Below, one piece after another: positions 55,701 to 64,000 of a stretch of DNA of 64,000 nt. Positions within the stretch are counted from its first letter, which is position 1. Each line of letters opens with the position of its first letter. The notes below the pieces were generated by a model, which made no database searches, was not told where the DNA came from, and saw only the letters and a list, made by a program, of their open reading frames with translations. Position numbers and translations under genes: made by a program. This stretch comes from Bufo bufo (taxonomy: Eukaryota > Chordata > Amphibia > Anura > Bufonidae). Location: contig NC_053390.1 in the NCBI RefSeq assembly GCF_905171765.1, positions 593,613,793 to 593,677,792 on the forward strand, given 5' to 3'.

Positions 55701-55960
55701 ACACTCTGAGGAGCGATGAACCCCTTGACTACTGGGTGTGCAGGCTTGACCTGTGGCCTGAGCTATCCCAGTTTGTGATAGAACTTCTGGCCTGCCCCGC
55801 TTCAAGTGTCCTGTCAGAAAGGACCTTCAGTGCAGCAGGAGGCATTGTCACTGACACAAGAAGACGCCTCGGTCAAAAAAGTGTTGATTACCTCACCTTC
55901 ATTAAGATGAATGAGGCATGGATCCCGAAGGGACTGACAGTGGGGGATACGTTTGACTAA
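52703..55960 (+). pseudogene. hAT transposase, ~1,085 codons, single in-frame TGA
   Basis: The frame is open for 986 codons (52703-55663). After one TGA (55661-55663) the same frame continues for 98 codons to TAA at 55960. The N terminus is Arg-rich (MTGRGRPPRRRRRG), followed by an acidic Ser/Thr region. A BED zinc finger spans ~243-292: C262, C265, H286, H290/291. Catalytic core: LTTDTWSAKHG (D450), VVCDNGSN (D588), the HVPCMAHVLNL Cys/His motif (~604-613) and LICDSPTRWNSTLL (~664-676). The ATLLDPWY region lies near 888. Dimerisation motifs (LDYWVCRLDLW; VLSERTFSAAGG) lie after the stop, and the catalytic glutamate of hAT enzymes is generally placed in that SER-x-FS box. The truncated product should therefore be inactive. 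The start codon lies just after the 5' repeats. Confidence 0.93.
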
Positions 55961-56684
55961 CAAAAGGCCTGATGACATGCCTTGGCCTCAAAATGGTCCC
56001 CACGCTGCTGTATTTAATGTCTGCATACCGGATGACTTTGGTGAATTCTCCGCCACCAACTAGGGTTCAAGCGGCAATGTGTTAGTCACCTTTCTGCCTT
56101 GAAAACATAAATTTTTCCGGCCGCTGCTACAACAGCGGCTGCAACAATAACATTATTTTTCAGGCATGTGTACATGCATAATTTTTCTGGCCTCTGGTGC
56201 TGCACTGTGGCTGCAAAAACAAAACATAAAAAGAAGGCACATACAAGTGTCAATTCCCCTTCGTGATCGTTACCTTGTTGTGGTGAAGGGGCTTGCGTAT
56301 CACAATGAAGCGATCATCACCTCTATGAGTGTGTTGGCAATGTTGCCACACCCCAGATGATAAGGCCATTGCTTTATTATGATCAGACCAAAAGCGATCG
56401 GCTGGATAATTTTTCATAGAAAAAACATAAATATTATTATTTTTTTTTTTTTTAAGTTGTATGGGTGGGTTTTTAATACATAACATAAAAAAATCATAAT
56501 AAAGTCTCTTAATAGTTTATTAGAAATAATGCAGACAATTTAAAAAATCCCCATCAATTCCAATACAAAGCAAGTATAAAGCTCAGAACTGAATTATTGC
56601 AGGATGTCGTAATGGTTTGTTAATTCGATAATGGTTAATCAATTCGACACACGTCCCCGGATAGGGGACGTAACAGGGATTAAA

Positions 56685-57830
56685 CTAGTTAAGACACCAC
56701 TCATATAGGGTGTCACAGCACATTGCTCCGTGCACGCGCAGTGCCCCAACTTGGGAGTAAGAGGACCGACCAAGCTGCTTTTTCCATCTCCCTGTTCCTA
56801 AAATCAATTCAGTTTGGTGTTTTAGAGTTTGGTCTGTCACTGTGAAGGCAGTCGAAGGTACCCGGCCTAAATTTTTTTTCACAAAAGGCAATCCCTGATA
56901 TGGGACGTAAAAGGGATTAAATTGAGGAGAATAGTACTACAGAAAATACCACTCATATCGGGTGTGACAGTAAATTGCACGGCGCTGACGCAGTGACCGT
57001 GGCATGGATTCAAACAAAGGGGAGGGAGCCAGCGTTTTTTTAACCATCTCCCCGTTCGAAAAATCTATTTAATAAATGGACCCCAGATTGGGGACTTAAC
57101 AGGGATTAAACTGATGAGAAGAGAGAACTACAGAAAATACCACTCATATCGGGTGTGACAGTAAATTGCACGGCACAGACGCAGTGACCGTGGCGTGGAT
57201 TCAAACAAAGGGGAGGGAGCCAGCGTATTTTTAACCATCTCCCCGTTCGAAAAATCTATTTAATAAATGGATCCCAGATTGGGGACCATACAGGGATTAA
57301 ACTGATGAGAATAGTACTACAGAAAATACCACTCACCGGTGTGACAGTAAATTGCACGGCACAGACGCAGTGACTGTGGCGTGGATTCAAACAAAGGGGA
57401 GGGAGCCAACGTTTCTTTAACCATCTCCCCGTTCGAAAAATCTATTTAATAAATGGATCCCAGATTGGGGACCATACAGGGATTAAACTGATGAGAATAG
57501 TACTACAGAAAATACCACTCACGGGTGTGACAGTAAATTGCACGGCGCAGACGCAGTGACCATGGCGTGGATTCAAACAAAGGGGAGGGAGCCAGTGTTT
57601 TTTTAACCATCTCCCTGTTCGAAAAATCAATTTAATAAATGGATCCCAGATTGGGGACCATACAGGGATTAAACTGCTGAGAATAGTACTACAGAAAATA
57701 CCACTCACGGGTGTGACAGTAAGTTGCACGGCGCAGACGCAGTGACCGTGGCGTGGATTCAAACAAAGGGGAGGGAGCCAGTGGCTTTTTAACCATCTCC
57801 CCGTTCGAAAAATCAATTCAATTCACCTTT
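56685..57830 (+). repeat. hAT 3'-UTR tandem repeat (~187 bp, 5 copies plus a partial)
   Basis: ACTACAGAAAATACCACTCA, GTGTGACAGTAAATTGCACG, GTGGATTCAAACAAAGGGG and ACCATCTCCCCGTTCGAAAA recur. The GTGTGACAGT landmark falls near 56963, 57153, 57339, 57525 and 57711. A diverged partial copy starts near 56690. Unlike the 5' array, its unit is unrelated to the 5' repeat. Confidence 0.94.
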
Positions 57831-58394
57831 CGGGGACCCTTGGTGTTGTACGTGGCTGGGTGGAGGAAGAAACCTTCAATGACATCAACGGGACATGGCT
57901 AGCTTCGTATCCAACCTTGTGCAAATAGGAAGTTTGCGGTTGGGCAAATGGACTGTTTGCGGTTGTTTGCGGTGCATTAAAAGGGGAGTTTGGTCTGTCA
58001 ATGTCTGTGAAGCAGGCGTAACTTTTACACTACCTGATCGATACAACATCATACCTGATCGTATACACACACTGGATGTTTTAAACCACGTTGTTCAAAA
58101 AAAATTTGGATTGTTAGGAGATTTATGCCCTTTATGGATTAAAATCCAACTCTGCGTCAACTATGAAATTTTCCATGGGAGTTTTGCCATGGATCCCCCT
58201 CCGGCATGCCACAGTCCAGGTGTTAGTCCCCTTGAAACAACTTTTCCATCACTACTGTGGCTAGAAAGAGTCCCTGTGGGTTTTAAAATTCTCCTGCCTA
58301 TTGAAGTCTATGGCGGTTCGCCCGTTCGCGAACATTTGCAGAAATTTGTGTTCGCCGTTCGCGAACGGAAAATTTTATGTTCGCGACATCTCTA

Positions 58395-58461
58395 CTCCTT
58401 ATCCTCCATCTTGTCCTCAGCCTCCACTGTAGGCACAATTTTTAGTTGTCCTCCTTTGCAA
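58395..58461 (+). pseudogene. Residual hAT host sequence right of the intact hAT
   Basis: Continues the Pro-rich reading of 51401-51559 (PPYPPSCPQPPL) for a few codons before the palindromic array begins. Confidence 0.5.
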
Positions 58462-61400
58462 GAGAAGTTGGGCAATGTGTTTTGGGGTTTCATTTTACAT
58501 ATACCCATGCTGGGTGAGATAAATATCTTGGTCAAATGCCAACTTTGTATAAAAAAAATGGGAAAAGTTGTCTTTTGCCAAGATATTTCTCTCACCCAGC
58601 ATGGGTATATGTAAAATGACACCCCAAAACACATTGCCCAACTTCTCCTGAGTACGGAGATACCACATGTGTGACACTTTTTTGCAGCCTAGGTGGGCAA
58701 AGGGGCCCACATTCCAAAGAGCACCTTTCGGATTTCACCGGCCATTTTTTACAGATTTTGATTTCAAACTACTTAACACACATTAGGGCCCCTAGAATGC
58801 CAGGGCAGTATAACTACCCCACAAGTGACCCCATTTTGGAAAGAAGACACCCCAAGGTATTCCGTGAGGGGCATGGCGAGTTCCTAGAATTTTTTATTTT
58901 TTGTCACAAGTTAGCGGAAAATGATGATTTTTTTTTTTCTTACAAAGTCTCATATTCCACTAACTTGTGACAAAAAATAAAAACTTCCATGAACTCACTA
59001 TGCCCATCAGCGAATACCTTGGGGTGTCTTCTTCCCAAAATGGGGTCACTTGTGGGGTAGTTATACTGCCCTGGCATTCTAGGGGCCCTAATGTGTGGTA
59101 AGTAGTTTGAAATCAAAATGTGTAAAAAATGGCCGGTGAAATCCGAAAGGTGCTCTTTGGAATGTGGGCCCCTTTGCCCACCTAGGCTGCAAAAAAGTGT
59201 CACACATGTGGTATCTCCGTATTCAGGAGAAGTTGGGCAATGTGTTTTGGGGTGTCATTTTACATATACCCATGCTGGGTGAGAGAAATATCTTGGCAAA
59301 AGACAACTTTTCCCATTTTTTTATACAAAGTTGGCATTTGACCGAGATATTTATCTCACCCAGCATGGGTATATGTAAAATTACACCCCAAAACACATTG
59401 CCCAACTTCTCCTGAGTACGGAGATACCACATGTGTGACACTTTTTTGAAGCCTAGGTGGGCAAAGGGGCCCACATTCCAAAGAGCACCTTTCGGATTTC
59501 ACTGGCCATTTTTTACACATTTTGATTTCAAACTACTTACCACACATTAGGGCCCCTAGAATGCCAGGGCAGTATAACTACCCCACAAGTGACCCCATTT
59601 TGGAAAGAAGACACCCCAAGGTATTCATTGAGGGGCATGGCGAGTTCCTAGAAATTTTTATTTTTTGTCACAAGTTAGCGGAAATTCATGATTTTTTTAT
59701 TATTTTTTTTTCTTACAAAGTCTCATATTCCACTAACTTGTGACAAAAAATAAAAACTTCCATGAACTCACTATGCCCATCAGCGAATACCTTGGGGTGT
59801 CTTCTTCCCAAAATGGGGTCACTTGTGGGGTAGTTATACTGCCCTGGCATTCTAGGGGCCCTAATGTGTGGTAAGTAGTTTGAAATCAAAATGTGTAAAA
59901 AATGGCCGGTGAAATCCGAAAGGTGCTCTTTGGAATGTGGGCCCCTTTGCCCACCTAGGCTGCAAAAAAGTGTCACACATGTGGTATCTCCGTACTCAGG
60001 AGAAGTTGGGCAATGTGTTTTGGGGTGTCTTTTTACATATACCCATGCTGGGTGAGAGAAATATCTTGGCAAAAGACAACTTTTCCCATTTTTTTATACA
60101 AAGTTGGCATTTGACCAAGATATTTATCTCACCCAGCATGGGTATATGTAAAATGACGCCCCAAAACACATTTCCCAACTTCTCCTGAGTACGGAGATAC
60201 CAAATGTGTGACACTTTTTTGCTTTTTACACATTTTGATTTCAAACTACTTTGCACGCATTTGGGCCCCTAAAATGCCAGGGCAGTATAACTACCCCACA
60301 AGTGACCCCATTTTGGAAAGAAGACACCTCAGGGTATTCCGTGAGGGGCATGGCGAGTTCCTATAATTTTTTATTTTTTGTCACAAGTTAGCGGAAAATA
60401 ATGATTTTTTTTCTTTTTTTCTTTTTTCTTACAAAGTCTCATATTCCACTAACTTGTGACAAAAAATGAAAACTTCCATGAACTCACTATGCCCATCACG
60501 AAATACCTGGGGGTGTCTTCTTTTCAAAATGGGGTCACTTGTGGGGTAGTTATACTGCCCTGGCATTTTAGGGCCCCGAATGCGTGAGAAGTAGTTTGAA
60601 ATCAAAATCTATAAAAAATGGCCGGTGAAATCCGAAAGGTGCTCTTTGGAATGTGGGCCCCTTTGCCCACCTAGGCTGCAAAAAAGTGTCACACATGTGG
60701 TATCTCCGTATTCAGGAGAAGTTGGGCAATGTGTTTTGGGGTGTCATTTTACATATACCCATGCTGGGTGAGAGAAATATCTTGGCAAAAGACAACTTTT
60801 CCCATTTTTTTATACAAAGTTGGCATTTGACCGAGATATTTATCTCACCCAGCATGGGTATATGTAAAATTACACCCCAAAACACATTGCCCAACTTCTC
60901 CTGAGTACGGAGATACCACATGTGTGACACTTTTTTGAAGCCTAGGTGGGCAAAGGGGCCCACATTCCAAAGAGCACCTTTCGGATTTCACTGGCCATTT
61001 TTTACACATTTTGATTTCAAACTACTTACCACACATTAGGGCCCCTAGAATGCCAGGGCAGTATAACTACCCCCCAAGTGACCCCATTTTGGAAAGAAGA
61101 CACCCCAAGGTATTCCGTGAGGGGCATGGCGAGTTCCTAGAAATTTTTATTTTTTGTCACAAGTTAGCGGAAAATCATGATTTTTTTATTATTTTTTTTT
61201 CTTACAAAGTCTCATATTCCACTAACTTGTGACAAAAAATAAAAACTTCCATGAACTCACTATGCCCATCAGCGAATACCTTGGGGTGTCTTCTTCCCAA
61301 AATGGGGTCACTTGTGGGGTAGTTATACTGCCCTGGCATTCTAGGGGCCCTAATGTGTGGTAAGTAGTTTGAAATCAAAATGTGTAAAAAATGGCCGGTG

Positions 61401-63170
61401 AAATCCGAAAGGTGCTCTTTGGAATGTGGGCCCCTTTGCCCACCTAGGCTGCAAAAAAGTGTCACACATGTGGTATCTCCGTACTCAGGAGAAGTTGGGC
61501 AATGTGTTTTGGGGTGTCTTTTTACATATACCCATGCTGGGTGAGAGAAATATCTTGGCAAAAGACAACTTTTCCCATTTTTTTATACAAAGTTGGCATT
61601 TGACCAAGATATTCATCTCACCCAGCATGGGTATATGTAAAAAGACACCCCAAAACACATTGCCCAACTTCTCCTGGGTACGGAGATACCACATGTGTGA
61701 CACTTTTTTGCAGCATAGGTGGGCAAAGGGGCCCACATTCCAAAGAGCACCTTTCGGATTTCACTGGCCATTTTTTACACATTTTGATTTCAAACTACTT
61801 ACCACACATTAGGGCCCCTAGAATGCCAGGGCAGTATAACTACCCCACAAGTGACCCCATTTTGGAAAGAAGACACCCCAAGGTATTCCGTGAGGGGCAT
61901 GGCGAGTTCCTAGAAATTTTTATTTTTTGTCACAAGATAGCGGAAAATCATGATTTTTATTTTATTTTTTTTCTTACAAAGTCTCATATTCCACTAACTT
62001 GTGACAAAAAATAAAAACTTCCATGAACTCACTATGCCCATCAGCGAATACCTTGGGGTGTCTTCTTCCCAAAATGGGGTCACTTGTGGGGTAGTTATAC
62101 TGCCCTGGCATTCTAGGGGCCCTAATGTGTGGTAAGTAGTTTGAAATCAAAATGTGTAAAAAATGGCCGGTGAAATCCGAAAGGTGCTCTTTGGAATGTG
62201 GGCCCCTTTGCCCACCTAGGCTGCAAAAAAGTGTCACACATGTGGTATCTCCGTACTCAGGAGAAGTTGGGCAATGTGTTTTGGGGTGTCTTTTTACATA
62301 TACCCATGCTGGGTGAGAGAAATATCTCGGCAAAAGACAACTTTTCCCATTTTTTTATACAAAGTTGGCATTTGACCAAGATATTTATCTCACCCAGCAT
62401 GGGTATATGTAAAATGACGCCCCAAAACACATTTCCCAACTTCTCCTGAGTACGGAGATACCAAATGTGTGACACTTTTTTGCTTTTTACACATTTTGAT
62501 TTCAAACTACTTTGCACGCATTTGGGCCCCTAAAATGCCAGGGCAGTATAACTACCCCACAAGTGACCCCATTTTGGAAAGAAGACACCCCAGGGTATTC
62601 CGTGAGGGGCATGGCGAGTTCCTATAATTTTTTATTTTTTGTCACAAGTTAGCGGAAAATAATGATTTTTTTTCTTTTTTTCTTTTTTCTTACAAAGTCT
62701 CATATTCCACTAACTTGTGACAAAAAATAAAAACTTCCATGAACTCACTATGCCCATCACGAAATACCTGGGGGTGTCTTCTTTCCAAAATGGGGTCACT
62801 TGTGGGGTAGTTATACTGCCCTGGCATTTTAGGGCCCCGAATGCGTGAGAAGTAGTTTGAAATCAAAATCTATAAAAAATGGCCGGTGAAATCCGAAAGG
62901 TGCTCTTTGGAATGTGGGCCCCTTTGCCCACCTAGGCTGCAAAAAAGTGCCACACATGTGGTATCGCCGTACTCAGGAGAAGTTGGGCAATGTGTTTTGG
63001 GGTGTCATTTTACATATACCTATGCTGGGTGAGATAAATATCTCGGCAAAAGACAACTTTTCCCATTTTTTTATACAAAGTTGGCATTTGACCGAGATAT
63101 TTCTCTCACCCAGCATGGGTATATGTAAAATGACACCCAAAAACACATTTCCCAACTACTCCTGAGTACG
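58462..63170. repeat. Tandem array of large palindromic units (7 cores, 716-775-bp spacing)
   Basis: Each unit has two dyad centres. The first is a ~185-bp hairpin core bounded by AGAAGTTGGGCAATGTGTTT and its reverse complement; cores start near 58462, 59225, 60000, 60716, 61488, 62261 and 62977. The second lies at a poly-T tract between TAGCGGAAAATGATG and CTTACAAAGTCTCATATTCC (near 58930, 59700, 60410, 61190, 61960 and 62670). Between centres run mirrored ~270-bp arms containing GCCAGGGCAGTATAACTACC and TGGGCAAAGGGGCCCACATT. Units come as a long form (~773) and a short form (716) that lacks about 57 bases of one arm, in the order 760, 775, 716, 772, 773, 716. Copies are nearly identical. 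The many 83-119-codon frames here are by-products of the repeat. Confidence 0.93.
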
Positions 63171-63640
63171 GCGATACCAGATGTGTGACACTTTTTTGCA
63201 GCCTAGATGCGCAAAGGGGCCCACATTCCTTTTAGACATTTTTAGACATTTGGATCCCAGACTTCTTCTCACGCTTTAGGGCCCCTAAAATGCCAGGGCA
63301 GTATAAATACCCCACATGTGACCCCATTTTGGAAAGAAGACACCCCAAGGTATTCAATGATGGGCATGGCGAGTTCATAGAATTTTTTTTTTTTGCCACA
63401 AGTTAGCGTAAATTGTTTTTTTTTTTGTTTTTTCTCACAAAGTTTTCCTTTCCGCTAACTTGGGACAAAAATTTCAATCTTTCATGGACTCAATATACCC
63501 CTTAGTGAATACCTTGGATTTGGATTCCGTGAGGAGTATGGTGAGTTCATGTGAGATTTTATTTTTTGACACAAGTTAGTGGAATATTGTGGAGACTTTG
63601 TAAGAAAAAAATAAAATAAAAAATTTCCGCTAACTTGTGC
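63171..63640. repeat. Diverged edge of the palindromic array
   Basis: Continues the arm sequence with many more differences and two deletions (for example CCCACATTCCTTTTAGACAT near 63220). Fragments of the TTAGCG/CGCTAA motifs persist to 63630. Confidence 0.8.
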
Positions 63641-63649
63641 CAAAAAAAT

Positions 63650-64000
63650 GTCTGAATGGAGCCTTACAGGGGGGTGATCAATGACAGGGGGGTGATCAGG
63701 GAGTCTATATGGGGTGATCACCTGCCTGTCATTGATCACCTCCCTGTAAGGCTCCATTCAGACGTCCGTATGTTTTTTACGGATACATGGATCGGATCCG
63801 CAAAACACATACGGACATCTGAATGGAGCCTTACAGGGGGGTGATCAATGACAGGGGGGTGATTAATGACAGGGGGGTGATCAATGACAGGGGGGTGATC
63901 AGGGAGTCTATATGGGGTGATCACCCCCCTGTCATTGATCACCCCCTTGTAAGGCTCCATTTAGATGTCCGTATGTGTTTTGCGGATCCGATCCATGTAT
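63650..64000. repeat. GGGGTGATCAATGACAG minisatellite with inverted MITE-like ends
   Basis: A 17-18-bp unit, GGGGTGATCAATGACAGG, recurs at 63671-63715 and 63838-63905 and appears inverted at 63714-63745 and 63917-63947. Flanking CTCCATTCAGACGTCCGTAT and its reverse ATACGGACATCTGAATGGAG form a hairpin pair (63750-63830). The structure runs past the window edge, so its end is not visible. Confidence 0.85.

Larger units (their letters stand above)
51560..58394 (+). mobile_element. Nearly intact autonomous-type BED-finger hAT (6,835 bp)
   Basis: The left terminus is TAGAGATGTCCCGAATAG and the right terminus, on the reverse strand, is TAGAGATGTCGCGAACAT. A perfect 8-bp duplication, CTCCTTAT, flanks it (51552-51559 and 58395-58402). 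The subterminal regions are rich in TTCGCG/CGCGAA motifs on both ends. The single large transposase frame spans 52703-55960 with one stop. Both UTRs carry tandem arrays. Perfect flanks and an almost open frame mark it as the youngest large element in the window. Confidence 0.95.

Noticed and set aside
58671..63165. A family of recurring 73-128-codon open frames on both strands that could look like a multigene family
   Set aside because: They appear once per unit of the palindromic array on both strands, simply because the DNA repeats and mirrors itself. They have no known domain and no independent start signal.
58462..63170. CRISPR-like array
   Set aside because: Units are hundreds of bases long, palindromic, and without unique short spacers; the genome is plainly eukaryotic.

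Overview
This window looks like intergenic DNA from a large, transposon-rich vertebrate genome, most likely a frog or toad. That assignment is an inference: it rests on the mix of many hAT families with BED-finger transposases, Tc1-like elements, an Ngaro/DIRS retroelement with a hydrolase gene, an L1-like LINE, Ty3/gypsy, and palindromic MITEs with TAA or TTAA target sites. I found no host protein-coding gene, functional tRNA, rRNA or CRISPR array. Essentially all recognisable coding sequence belongs to mobile elements, most of them broken.

Layout. 1-6.7 kb: a 4.0-kb non-autonomous hAT with a perfect 8-bp target duplication; inside it sits a foldback element, and inside that a Tc1-like element. 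6.7-15.6 kb: a decayed minus-strand hAT split by a 7.3-kb Ngaro retroelement, which shows its diagnostic split direct repeats and carries a 1,320-bp tandem duplication of its recombinase/hydrolase segment with no differences that I could see. 15.7-18.3 kb: MITEs with TTAA or 8-bp duplications and a small minisatellite. 18.7-30.0 kb: two related BED-hAT copies lying head to head. The left one is split by an unclassified insertion that holds a Tc1-like element, itself split by a hAT MITE. 30.0-49.3 kb: another hAT, interrupted by an inverted tRNA-like SINE pair, by a second hAT (31.4-36.7 kb), and by a Ty3/gypsy element that contains an L1 that contains a Harbinger-like MITE. 50.8-58.5 kb: remains of a further hAT, split by a nearly intact 6.8-kb hAT with perfect 8-bp duplications, whose 1,085-codon transposase frame is broken only by one TGA. 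58.5 kb to the end: an array of about 716-775-bp units built from large palindromes, followed by a short GC-rich minisatellite and MITE-like inverted repeats that run off the window.

The elements do not form a pathway. They form a layered record of insertions that can be ordered, because several insertions leave readable target duplications and the host frame resumes on the far side. The strongest case is hAT <- gypsy <- L1 <- MITE between 36.8 and 48.2 kb. The least explained pieces are the palindromic array, the insertion at about 20.0-23.9 kb, and a perfect 61-bp-arm hairpin at 25.9 kb.
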